Source: an uncultured Pseudomonadota bacterium (GTDB lineage: Bacteria; Myxococcota; UBA796). Taken from it: a stretch of 6,876 nucleotides of DNA. Position 1 is the stretch's first letter. Every line of letters begins with the position of its first letter. The stretch spans positions 1 to 6,876 of the forward strand of contig CAJWHX010000183.1 of NCBI GenBank assembly GCA_913040875.1, written 5' to 3'. The notes below the pieces were generated by a model. That model ran no database searches, had not been told where the DNA came from, and saw only the letters and a program-made list of their open reading frames with translations. Positions 1 through 6,330 of the stretch are shown in pieces. The translations under genes were made by a program, and so were the position numbers.

Positions 1-759
1 CTGAGTGCAGAGGGGCAAGGTGTAGATTGGTGGCGAAATGGATTTCTCATCGTTTGGGGACTGATCACTCAGATTGCGACCAGTCATGTGGGGTTTGGAC
101 TGATGCTGGCCTGGCTTGCAACCCCATTTGTGTGGTGGCGATCCAAGAATATTCGTTTGTGCTGGATGTGGTCCTTTCTGATGACGGGAGTGTGGTTGGC
201 GATTGCCTTTGTGGCACAACATGAGATTGGACACAACTTGTACTGGAAATGGATGTATCCACTGGTACCATTTTGGGTTTTGTGTGCCGTATTCACCCTG
301 ATTCGATCCTGTCCGAAGTGGGTGTGGTGGCTTGTGATTGGCCAAGCACTGTTCACACAGGGGATGGAATCTGCTCGTCAGTGGAGACTGTCTGAACAGT
401 TGTATGGTCCGCAAATACGACTTGCTCAGTGGATAGAGGAAAATATAGATCCAACGGAGCCATTGTTGGTGGACAATGTTCCAGCCTGTTGGCTCAAGCG
501 AGACGCTTCAAATTATACGTTGCACTCTTGGTTTGACGTACCCACCTTCAAAACGCCTCAGGAGCTGTTGTCATGGTCGAAAAAGGAAAATGTCCACTGG
601 GTTCTGTTCTTTAGAGAAGACTGGACACAAGCCCCACAAAAGGCTTCATTCATGGTGACAGAACAGACTGAATTTATACTGGGATCCGGTCAGATTCGTT
701 TGGTCGATGAGGAGCCACATTATGGGTGGAAATGGTATACAATCGAGTGGTTAGAGTAA
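1..759 (+). CDS. Polytopic membrane protein, C-terminal part, GT-C/GT39-like glycosyltransferase (5' truncated)
   Basis: The frame is open from the first base and ends at TAA 757-759, so only the last 252 residues are present and the true start is outside the window. Seen: a hydrophobic N-terminal half with likely membrane segments at about residues 14-46 (possibly two passes), 52-73, 84-103 and 106-120. A soluble tail of about 130 residues follows. The segment near residues 83-95 (WMYPLVPFW) resembles the 'RYxxPxxP' segment common in the last membrane helices of PMT/ArnT-type GT-C glycosyltransferases. The tail begins with an 'A.WIEENIDPTEPLLVDN' stretch, like the periplasmic C-terminal region of family 39 proteins (helix, then proline/aspartate, then a buried strand). 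If this is right, the protein would transfer sugar from a lipid carrier at the outer face of the inner membrane. The catalytic acidic residues near the N-terminus are not in the window, so the family call is an inference. It ends 5 nt from the convergent GrpE-like gene. Confidence 0.6.
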   Translation: MSAEGQGVDWWRNGFLIVWGLITQIATSHVGFGLMLAWLATPFVWWRSKNIRLCWMWSFLMTGVWLAIAFVAQHEIGHNLYWKWMYPLVPFWVLCAVFTLIRSCPKWVWWLVIGQALFTQGMESARQWRLSEQLYGPQIRLAQWIEENIDPTEPLLVDNVPACWLKRDASNYTLHSWFDVPTFKTPQELLSWSKKENVHWVLFFREDWTQAPQKASFMVTEQTEFILGSGQIRLVDEEPHYGWKWYTIEWLE

Positions 760-764
760 TCGAG

Positions 765-1232
765 TTACTTTGATTTGTACTGGTACATCGTGACATCTTC
801 GATGCGTAGGATCTGATCTCTTCGATAGAACCCTTGTTTTAGAACCGTGACGATCTGGCCGTCCAAGTCTGGGTTGTCAGTAGGTACCACCTGTAGTACC
901 CTGTGCAATTTGGAATCAAAATGGTCCATTTTTGGAAACGGTGCCACTTCGTACCGTGAAAGCATTTCTAGAAAATCATCGTAAATATTTTGCGAACTTT
1001 CTTGATCTGTTGAGTTTTGAACACTCCACACCAGACTGTCAAAGAATATTAAGAGATCGTTCAAAATGTGCTTCTCTAGATCAAAGAGGGCTCTCTTCTT
1101 GTACTCTTCCATCTCACTATACAGTGCGTTGAATGCGTCTTTTGAGGCGGACTCTTGCTGCTCTAGTCGTTCAAGACTCGAACGAATGCGTGTCAGCTCG
1201 CCAATGATAACTTCCGACGGACTTTTTGCCAT
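765..1232 (-). CDS. grpE: GrpE-like nucleotide exchange factor paired with an Hsp70-VWA protein
   Basis: The product is 155 residues. GrpE is the exchange factor that releases ADP from Hsp70 so that ATP can rebind and substrate is let go. Seen: a helical N-terminal half rich in E, K, R and Q (about residues 5-60), matching the long dimerising helix. Next is a hydrophobic four-helix-bundle-like segment (LLIFFDSLVWSVQ, 60-72), in the place of the usual 'LPVLDNLERAL'. A C-terminal part follows with the family pattern: 'FDSKLHRVLQVVPTDNPD' (105-122), then 'GQIVTVLKQGFYRRDQILR' (125-143) and a final beta strand. It is shorter than E. coli GrpE (197 aa), mostly at the N-terminus, and quite divergent. 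The start is supported by a strong Shine-Dalgarno (AGAGAGGA) five bases upstream, directly after the stop codon of the Hsp70 gene. The pair is therefore almost certainly co-transcribed. I infer that this copy serves its neighbour rather than being the housekeeping GrpE. The symbol denotes the family only. Confidence 0.85.
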   Translation of the reverse strand: MAKSPSEVIIGELTRIRSSLERLEQQESASKDAFNALYSEMEEYKKRALFDLEKHILNDLLIFFDSLVWSVQNSTDQESSQNIYDDFLEMLSRYEVAPFPKMDHFDSKLHRVLQVVPTDNPDLDGQIVTVLKQGFYRRDQILRIEDVTMYQYKSK

Positions 1233-1237
1233 TGTAT

Positions 1238-1245
1238 TCCTCTCT
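1238..1245 (-). promoter_or_regulatory. Shine-Dalgarno of the grpE-like gene
   Basis: Read on the minus strand this is AGAGAGGA, then five bases, then the ATG at 1232. It fills the 13-nt gap and abuts the TAA stop of the Hsp70 gene (1248-1246). This fixes the GrpE start and suggests translational coupling of the two proteins. Confidence 0.75.
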
Positions 1246-3225
1246 TTACTCGTGTATCAACAGCTTGATGAGATATTTGGAAATGTCCAGAGAACGGTCT
1301 ACGGTTCTGTAGTAATCGGGATGGGCACAGAGGCTTTGTAGAACCTCTTCGTTTCTATCCGTACCAACTCCTACCACAAACAGGAGACATCCTGACTTAT
1401 GAATAGCGCTGCAGATGCGCCGCACATCTTCTAAGTTGACGATGTGCCCATCGGAAATGAGAACGATGACTCCAGCCCGGCCCTTTAGATGTTCTTTGGC
1501 GCGACGCAACTCAATTTGTATATTGGAAAAGCCAATAGGAATGAGCTTTTTGACTTGCTGGGACACTCCAGCCACATTGTTACTCGGTTTGCTGAGTAAA
1601 CCCTCTGGATACGTATAGACAGCCATATTTCGGTTGTCACGAAGGTTGTGACTGGCAAACTGTTTGACGAAATGTTTGGCTTGCGTCAATCCTTCTCCAT
1701 ACATTGATCCACTTGAGTCAACGATCATGGCAATATTGGCCGGTACTCGATTGTTGAGTACCTCTTCAAGCCCATACTTGTCTTTGGCGACCCTATGTGA
1801 GAAGATCCCATCTGTATTTGGCTGACTCGCTTCTACTTCAACAATACCGTTGGCGTTGTATCGATACGTAATCGCAACGGGGATAGAATCATCAACCTTG
1901 GGGAGTCCAAAGAACTCAAAGTGTCCGAGAGCGGCACATCCTGGATGCTGGGGGTTCTTTCTATCGCCTTGAAGGAGCCACAAGTCTATGGATGACTGAC
2001 CTTTGTGCATGGTTCGAAAGTGGGTTTCAGTATGTGCAGTGGGGATGGGCGTATTCTTTCGAATGATTGGTGCGTTGTACAACTTACCTTCTTTGAGCAC
2101 AACAAGACCCAGTTGATGCGATGCGACGTCATGTGTTTCGATATCGACAGGTGGTGCCTCATCCTTACGAATGGCAGATTCAATTGCAGCGGTGATGGCG
2201 GCACCCATTGCAACACACTCATCTGGATTGATCTCCGTTGAGGGATCTTTTCCGAAGATGTCTTTGATTCGTTTGCGAACCATCGGCATCCTGGTTGAGC
2301 CGCCCACAAGTAATATGGTGTCGATGTCATCTGTGTTGAAACAAGCAACACTCATCGCTTCGAACAGTTTCTCTTCGCATCTTTTCAATAGATCAGCCGT
2401 GATGGCTTCAAAATGATCGCGTGTGATCTTGAGTCGAAGAGGTTTATTTTGATGCTGAAATGAAAGGGTGATTTCTGGTCTTTGCGAAAGTGCAATTTTG
2501 GCATTTACACAGCGTTCACGCAGTTCATGTGTGGCCAGCATATCATCAAAAATGTTGATACCGTGCTGCTTTTTGAAGGCCTCTGAGACGTACTTCATCA
2601 GTCGATCATCCCAATCTTTACCTCCAAGTTTATCATCGCCGTCGGTCCCTTTCACACGGATGACGTGTTGATTGATCTCGATGATTGTCACGTCGAAAGT
2701 CCCACCACCCAAGTCGAACACCAAGCATCGATTCTTGTCACGCAACTGATTGAGACCATAGGCTACTGCGGCTGCGGTTGGTTCATTGATGATCTTGAGA
2801 ACTTCAATCCCAATGGATTCTGCGGCTTGGATTGTTGCGTTCCGTTCATTTTGACCAAAATATGCCGGTACAGTGATGACAGCCTGCGTGATTTTGGTAT
2901 TGAGTCGAGCCTCTGCCGATCGTACGAGGCTTCGCAGTATCTCAGCGCTCAGTTCGATGGCATTCCACGTTTTACCGTTGTACGTAAAAGAGTATTCTTC
3001 TTCTCCAATCTCGCGTTTAACAAACTGTACGACTTGTTCAGGATACGCAACGGCTCCACGTTCGGCTTCTTCGCCAACGGTTATTTGGTCACCTTCGAAA
3101 AACAGCACAGAAGGGGTGATATTTTTTCCCAATTCATTGGGCAATATTTCCGCTACACCATGCTTGTTGACATGCGATATTGCGGAAAATGTTGTTCCTA
3201 AATCTATTCCAATGGCTGTGGACAT
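1246..3225 (-). CDS. Hsp70 (DnaK-like) chaperone with a VWA domain in place of the C-terminal lid
   Basis: The product is 659 residues. Residues 1-350 are a full Hsp70 ATPase domain: phosphate-1 loop GIDLGTTFS (6-14), KREIG (70-74, the catalytic lysine region), NEPTAAAVAYG (147-157), phosphate-2 FDLGGGTFDVT (170-180) and the adenosine motif LLVGGSTRMP (305-314). Residues about 360-475 match the DnaK beta-sandwich substrate domain, with 'RKNTPIPT' (389-396), 'LWLLQGDRKN' (415-424) and 'ITYRYNANGIVEVEAS' (452-467). After a short linker, where DnaK has its helical lid, residues about 493-659 form a VWA domain. It carries the MIDAS motif DSSGS (503-507), a likely third ligand serine in GFSN (567) and the acidic ligand in ISDG (592). 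Start choice: ATG 3225 gives MSTAIGIDLGTT, the same spacing as DnaK's MGKIIGIDLGTT, with a weak TGAG upstream. An in-frame ATG at 3237 would add four residues and has no Shine-Dalgarno. Oddities: the threonine of DnaK 'GDT' (T199) is Asp, and the hydrophobic interdomain linker is missing. Probably a cytoplasmic specialised chaperone whose partner or substrate is recognised by the VWA domain (inference). Confidence 0.93.
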   Translation of the reverse strand: MSTAIGIDLGTTFSAISHVNKHGVAEILPNELGKNITPSVLFFEGDQITVGEEAERGAVAYPEQVVQFVKREIGEEEYSFTYNGKTWNAIELSAEILRSLVRSAEARLNTKITQAVITVPAYFGQNERNATIQAAESIGIEVLKIINEPTAAAVAYGLNQLRDKNRCLVFDLGGGTFDVTIIEINQHVIRVKGTDGDDKLGGKDWDDRLMKYVSEAFKKQHGINIFDDMLATHELRERCVNAKIALSQRPEITLSFQHQNKPLRLKITRDHFEAITADLLKRCEEKLFEAMSVACFNTDDIDTILLVGGSTRMPMVRKRIKDIFGKDPSTEINPDECVAMGAAITAAIESAIRKDEAPPVDIETHDVASHQLGLVVLKEGKLYNAPIIRKNTPIPTAHTETHFRTMHKGQSSIDLWLLQGDRKNPQHPGCAALGHFEFFGLPKVDDSIPVAITYRYNANGIVEVEASQPNTDGIFSHRVAKDKYGLEEVLNNRVPANIAMIVDSSGSMYGEGLTQAKHFVKQFASHNLRDNRNMAVYTYPEGLLSKPSNNVAGVSQQVKKLIPIGFSNIQIELRRAKEHLKGRAGVIVLISDGHIVNLEDVRRICSAIHKSGCLLFVVGVGTDRNEEVLQSLCAHPDYYRTVDRSLDISKYLIKLLIHE

Positions 3226-3304
3226 CTGCAAACTCATGAATGATTGGATGTTAAACTGTCGTGAAATGTAATCAGATCACTTCTATTGTGCGGGAAAACA
3301 CTTA

Positions 3305-3334
3305 TTGAAAATAATAACCAATTCTAGGTTTAAT
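3305..3334 (+). promoter_or_regulatory. Candidate sigma-70-type promoter for the maf/UDG-like pair
   Basis: TTGAAA (3305-3310) matches five of six bases of the -35 consensus. It is followed after an 18-base spacer by TTTAAT (3329-3334), five of six for the -10. It lies in the 192-bp divergent gap between the Hsp70-VWA and maf starts and would give a leader of roughly 75 bases before the maf ATG. The remainder of this gap is A+T-rich. On the minus strand, TATTAT (3316-3311) could be a -10 for the Hsp70 gene, but I see no matching -35. The call is by eye. Confidence 0.4.
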
Positions 3335-3417
3335 GGCACTGTCTTTCCACTTTCTTACTTTGATATTCAGCATCTCTCAATACTTTATTCGTTAATCAAC
3401 AACACACGGTGATCACA

Positions 3418-4023
3418 ATGAAACTCATGTTGGCTTCGTCTTCTCCATATCGTCAAGCATTGTTACGAGATGTCGGACTGAATGTCTCGGCCGTTGGTGC
3501 AAATGTAGACGAGTATTCTATTGTCGGGAGAAACCCCGTCGAAACAGCACAGAAGCGTGCCTTGGCAAAGGCCAGTGCAGTGGCTGTTCACCACCCTGAG
3601 CACATTGTGATTGGCGCGGATCAGGTTTGTTATATCGACGATGTTGTTATGGATAAGCCCAAATCTTCAGAAGAATGGTTTGTAAGACTTCAGGCGATGC
3701 GTGGTCGGGGTCACAAGCTTAGTACGGCGGTCTGTTTGATGAGGCGTGGTGCAACTGAAGAATCCAATGTTCTTGTTGAGTTTGTGGAAACGACTCGAGT
3801 GTATTTTCGTTCTGATTTGAGTGATGCAGATCTTCGAGCTTATGTTGAGATTGGTGAGGCTCGAAAATGCGCAGGAGGCTATATGATGGAACAAAGGGGG
3901 GCATGGTTGATAGAGAGGATCGAAGGCGATTGGCAAAATGTGATTGGATTACCGATATTTCCTCTGCTCGGTCATTTGAAGACTCTTGGATGTCCGATTT
4001 TTGGCATGAGCGGTATTGAATAA
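3418..4023 (+). CDS. Maf-family nucleotide pyrophosphatase, YceF-like (predicted 7-methyl-GTP type)
   Basis: The product is 201 residues, the usual Maf length. Maf proteins cleave nucleoside triphosphates to monophosphate and pyrophosphate, removing modified or unwanted nucleotides. Motifs seen in order: ASSSPYRQALL (6-16) for the SxSP phosphate loop; VDE (30-32); GADQV (66-70) with the catalytic aspartate at 68; DKP (79-81) for the conserved lysine; LQAMRGRGH (91-99); and the C-terminal block VYFRSDLSDADLRAYVE (128-144), AGGYMMEQRGAWLIERIEGD (152-171) and NVIGLP (174-179). An aromatic residue after SxSP and Q after GxD match E. coli YceF (STSPWR, GSDQ). E. coli YhdE, which acts on dTTP/UTP, has SxSPRR and GADT instead. 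An m7GTP-type substrate is therefore the better prediction. The start at ATG 3418 gives the family-typical MKLxLASxSP. A GTG at 3409 would add three residues, and neither has a clear Shine-Dalgarno. It lies 41 nt upstream of the UDG-like gene on the same strand, so probably co-transcribed. Confidence 0.92.
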   Translation: MKLMLASSSPYRQALLRDVGLNVSAVGANVDEYSIVGRNPVETAQKRALAKASAVAVHHPEHIVIGADQVCYIDDVVMDKPKSSEEWFVRLQAMRGRGHKLSTAVCLMRRGATEESNVLVEFVETTRVYFRSDLSDADLRAYVEIGEARKCAGGYMMEQRGAWLIERIEGDWQNVIGLPIFPLLGHLKTLGCPIFGMSGIE

Positions 4024-4051
4024 TTACGATGATCGTGTATCTTATGGTGTT

Positions 4052-4059
4052 GAGGTGAG
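4052..4059 (+). promoter_or_regulatory. Shine-Dalgarno that decides the start of the UDG-like gene
   Basis: GAGGTGAG ends five bases before ATG 4065. It overlaps the alternative GTG at 4059, which would add two residues, so that start is unlikely to be used. Confidence 0.65.
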
Positions 4060-4064
4060 TGAAT

Positions 4065-4997
4065 ATGTCGCAAGAGTTTGAAGATCCACGCAAAGAATTG
4101 CTGGAAGATTTGCTGCAATGGTTAGAGTGGCAGGCTAGCTGTGGGGGCGAGGTTTGGCCTGTAGACAACATTGCGATTTGGAACCAGCGATTGCCCAAGG
4201 AACATCGTCCAAAAAATGCAAGTCATCGAGGAGGATCTCGAGATGTAAGACCCGCATTTTTGACTTCGAAGCAGAAGGGTGGGAAACAGAAGGGAGATGA
4301 TAGCGCCAGATCAAAGAAGGGTGCGCTGTCCAGCTCTCAAATGCATTTGAAATCCAACTCAAATACAGAGGAGACTGTTAGACCCGATACGGCTCGTACC
4401 CCAAAGAAGCCAAAAAGAGCTTTGGCGGCTGCATTCACGTCATTTTTGCAGACTCGTCCTCCGAGTATTGACTTTTCATTATTGGATGAAAAAACAGGAC
4501 TGAAAACAATCAAAGAACATCAACGGAGGTATTGTTCTACAGACCCTATTTGTTCGATAGGTGGCGGTCGACCAGGAAATCCAGTCTTGGTAATTGAAGG
4601 ACACTCGATGGGCTTAACTCAGCAGTCAAAAGAGTCGTTGGGCAAGATTATGGACAATGTATTGAATATCCCGCGGAATAAAATGTATTGGTTGCCACAT
4701 CTTCACGGACGCACAACGTGCAATGTCTGTCCGACGCTCTTTAAAGCCTCTCTGGAATGCCTCTCTCCTCAGATTGTTTTAATAATGGGGGGAGATATGC
4801 GCCAGAAAGTATCCATGCGAAATGCAAGTGGTCACGTACAGATGGGAATTGAAATGGAGATTCATACCAATAAATGGACTGTCCCAGCCCTATGGACCCA
4901 TCACCCAACAGATATGGTTGGGGATGTACGTCTGAAAAAGGAGTGTATGATTCATTTGAAGACGTTCAAGCGAATGCTTCGTAAGGTTACACTGTAA
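4065..4997 (+). CDS. Divergent uracil-DNA-glycosylase-superfamily protein with N-terminal extension
   Basis: The product is 310 residues. Seen: an N-terminal helix with WLEWQASCGG (19-28); a long charged, low-complexity stretch rich in K, S, R and G (about 45-120) that is probably disordered; and a C-terminal alpha/beta domain (about 156-310). That domain follows the order of family 4-type UDGs. A cysteine-bearing lead-in (YCSTDPIC, 156-163) precedes a first strand and loop NPVLVIEGHSMG (172-183), where active enzymes have 'VMVVGEAPG'. Next come KESLGKIMDNVLNI (189-202) and MYWLPHLHG (207-215), with cysteines at 219, 222 and 232. A central strand ECLSPQIVLIMGG (231-243) follows, then WTHHPTDMVGDVRLKKE (277-293) in place of 'TYHPAYLLRNPxxKRE', and a final helix. 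Only the HP of motif II is conserved. The GEAPG loop and the 'GxPFxGRAG' region are absent, so I infer a catalytically altered or inactive member. Whether the cysteines hold an Fe-S cluster is unclear, as their spacing departs from the usual pattern. Pairing with maf suggests nucleotide or nucleic-acid quality control. Confidence 0.6.
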   Translation: MSQEFEDPRKELLEDLLQWLEWQASCGGEVWPVDNIAIWNQRLPKEHRPKNASHRGGSRDVRPAFLTSKQKGGKQKGDDSARSKKGALSSSQMHLKSNSNTEETVRPDTARTPKKPKRALAAAFTSFLQTRPPSIDFSLLDEKTGLKTIKEHQRRYCSTDPICSIGGGRPGNPVLVIEGHSMGLTQQSKESLGKIMDNVLNIPRNKMYWLPHLHGRTTCNVCPTLFKASLECLSPQIVLIMGGDMRQKVSMRNASGHVQMGIEMEIHTNKWTVPALWTHHPTDMVGDVRLKKECMIHLKTFKRMLRKVTL

Positions 4998-5003
4998 CCT
5001 TAC
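4981..5003 (+). terminator. Hairpin overlapping the stop codon of the UDG-like gene, probable terminator
   Basis: GTAAGGTTAC (4981-4990), loop ACT, then GTAACCTTAC (4994-5003): a perfect 10-bp stem with a three-base loop. The TAA stop (4995-4997) lies in the right arm. On the plus strand it is followed by a loosely T-rich stretch (5008-5029, including TTTTT at 5021-5025) rather than an immediate T-run. On the minus strand no T-run follows. It sits between two convergent genes whose stops are 20 nt apart, so it could end plus-strand transcription and perhaps act on both strands. The stem is only 40% G+C, which tempers the call. Confidence 0.5.
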
Positions 5004-5017
5004 CGCTGTTTCTTGAT

Positions 5018-6298
5018 CTATTTTTGTTTCGTGCCCTTTTTTCGAAGGCGTGGCTTTGATGTTGCGGATGGGGCATCAAATCCAAATTGCGCAAAGACGT
5101 CTCCGAAGGCATCCCCCAAAGTCTTTGCCGGTGCATTTTCGAATGTTGATTCTTCGGATCCAAGTTGAAACTCAATGCGTTTTTTTTCAATGTCGAAGTC
5201 TTGGACCCGGACAGCGATCTCTTTTCCAATGCTGAGTTCGTCCATCTCCACAGAGGAGAGATTTGAACGATGTAAAAGCCCTTCTAGGTTCGGAGCCAGT
5301 TTTGCGAAGAATCCGAACTCCTTCACTTTTGTAATCGTAGCGGTGTAGGTACCGCCTCTTTGAAATGTCGTGCCCATTTTAAGCCATGGATTTGAAGATG
5401 GAGCGGACAAAGAAATCTTTCCATCTTTGATGGATTTGATCTGCACTTCAATCTCGTCTCCGGCACTCAAGTCTTCGCTAATATCAGAAAAGATAAATTT
5501 GGGTATGAGACCATCCACTCCATTCAAGTCTACGAAGGCACCATGTTGAGTGATGTTCAGGATCGTTCCGAGTAGATTCATTCCTACTGAGAGTTCTGCA
5601 AGTCGAGCATCCTTTTGCTCGGCACGTTCTTGCTCAATCAATCGGCGCCTAGACACGATTAACTCTGAGGACTTGATTTCGGTGATCAAAAAGGCATAGG
5701 TTTGACCGATGTGCTCTTCTGGTTTTACGGCACCGAGTACCATCTGTGAAATCGGACAGAATCCTTTTGTGGTACCAAAGTTGATGGAGAAGCCACCTTT
5801 GTTGCTGCTGGTAACAGATCCTTCAACAGGAACTTGTTCTGTGTAGGCAACTTCATAGGCGGACATGTCTGCACTTTTACCGATCTTTTGAGCCAACAGA
5901 ATCCCACGTCCATCCATGCGGACGATCTTGGCCTCAAGTTGATCACCAATGGTGAAACTAGAGGGGTCTTCCACTGGAAGAGTTGCCTCTGATTTTGCAT
6001 TAATATCGACCAATACAGCATCGGGTTGGACCCCACAGACGATGCCTTGTACTTGATCTCCCACTCGATAGCGTCGCGTCATAGAATCCATAAACACTTC
6101 ATCCATAGAAAGGTCAAAGGCGTCCTCTTCAAATGCAGAAAGATCAAGAGGCTCTACCTTTTGTGCAGCAGGGGTTGCTGTTTGGGTATTGCTCGATTTC
6201 TCTTTGACAGTTGATTTCCGCTTAAATCTGGGTGTGGAATGGGTGTCTGTTTCCGTTGTTGCTTTACGACGAACTCGAATTTTTGGCTTTTCAGACAT
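5018..6298 (-). CDS. Protein with four S1 RNA-binding domains (ribosomal protein S1-like)
   Basis: The product is 426 residues. S1 domains are OB-fold RNA-binding modules; proteins of this kind help mRNA bind the 30S subunit or act in RNA metabolism. Seen: a basic, low-complexity N-terminal tail (1-48), an acidic patch (50-70) and four S1 repeats at about 77-138, 154-217, 236-299 and 313-379. Typical cores include VGDQVQGIVCGVQPDAVLVD (79-98), GSVTSSNKGGFSINFGTTKG (160-179), LGTILNITQHGAFVDLNGVD (243-262) and YTATITKVKEFGFFAKLAPN (318-337). 'GFCPISQM' (179-186) is an S1-type strand-turn. Repeats 3 and 4 are the most canonical; repeat 1 is the most diverged. The C-terminus is a basic tail (414-426). 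E. coli S1 has six repeats and no such tails, so this is a shorter S1-like protein, and whether it is the ribosomal S1 of the organism cannot be told. Start: ATG 6298 has GGAGAG just upstream, whereas a possible start at 6340 would add 14 unlike residues. It is convergent with the UDG-like gene and divergent from the DUF4116 gene. Confidence 0.87.
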   Translation of the reverse strand: MSEKPKIRVRRKATTETDTHSTPRFKRKSTVKEKSSNTQTATPAAQKVEPLDLSAFEEDAFDLSMDEVFMDSMTRRYRVGDQVQGIVCGVQPDAVLVDINAKSEATLPVEDPSSFTIGDQLEAKIVRMDGRGILLAQKIGKSADMSAYEVAYTEQVPVEGSVTSSNKGGFSINFGTTKGFCPISQMVLGAVKPEEHIGQTYAFLITEIKSSELIVSRRRLIEQERAEQKDARLAELSVGMNLLGTILNITQHGAFVDLNGVDGLIPKFIFSDISEDLSAGDEIEVQIKSIKDGKISLSAPSSNPWLKMGTTFQRGGTYTATITKVKEFGFFAKLAPNLEGLLHRSNLSSVEMDELSIGKEIAVRVQDFDIEKKRIEFQLGSEESTFENAPAKTLGDAFGDVFAQFGFDAPSATSKPRLRKKGTKQK

Positions 6299-6301
6299 GG
6301 A

Positions 6302-6307
6302 CTCTCC
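6302..6307 (-). promoter_or_regulatory. Shine-Dalgarno that decides the start of the S1-domain gene
   Basis: Minus-strand GGAGAG, three bases before ATG 6298 (GGAG alone is five bases away). It favours this start over the in-frame one 42 bases upstream at 6340. Confidence 0.6.
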
Positions 6308-6330
6308 GATATTGATACGAAACTGTTGCA

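Noticed and set aside
751..773. Weak inverted repeat at the convergent junction of the membrane protein and the grpE-like gene
   Set aside because: Only five Watson-Crick pairs (AGTAA/TTACT) plus wobble pairs, and no clear T-run. It is too weak to call a terminator.
1246..1760. The VWA part as a separate gene joined to Hsp70 by a sequencing error
   Set aside because: The frame is continuous, no start codon with a Shine-Dalgarno is evident at the junction, and the beta-sandwich runs into the VWA domain through a short linker. A true fusion is the simpler reading, although resequencing would settle it.
2665..3201. Plus-strand open frame of 178 codons opposite the Hsp70 ATPase domain
   Set aside because: It lies wholly antisense to a strongly conserved gene, its product resembles no family, and it has no ribosome-binding site. 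It is a shadow of codon bias.
765..3225. A J-domain or DnaJ fragment within the chaperone unit
   Set aside because: No HPD motif or J-domain-like helix pair is present in either protein or in the gaps around them.
3238..3417. Heat-shock control elements (CIRCE inverted repeat or a sigma-32 promoter) upstream of the Hsp70-VWA gene
   Set aside because: I looked for TTAGCACTC-N9-GAGTGCTAA and for CTTGAA with CCCCAT-type boxes on the minus strand and found no convincing match. Heat-shock regulation is therefore not claimed.
3719..4198. Minus-strand open frame of 159 codons across the maf/UDG-like junction
   Set aside because: It is antisense to two supported genes, with a low-complexity product rich in serine, histidine and glutamine typical of a shadow frame.
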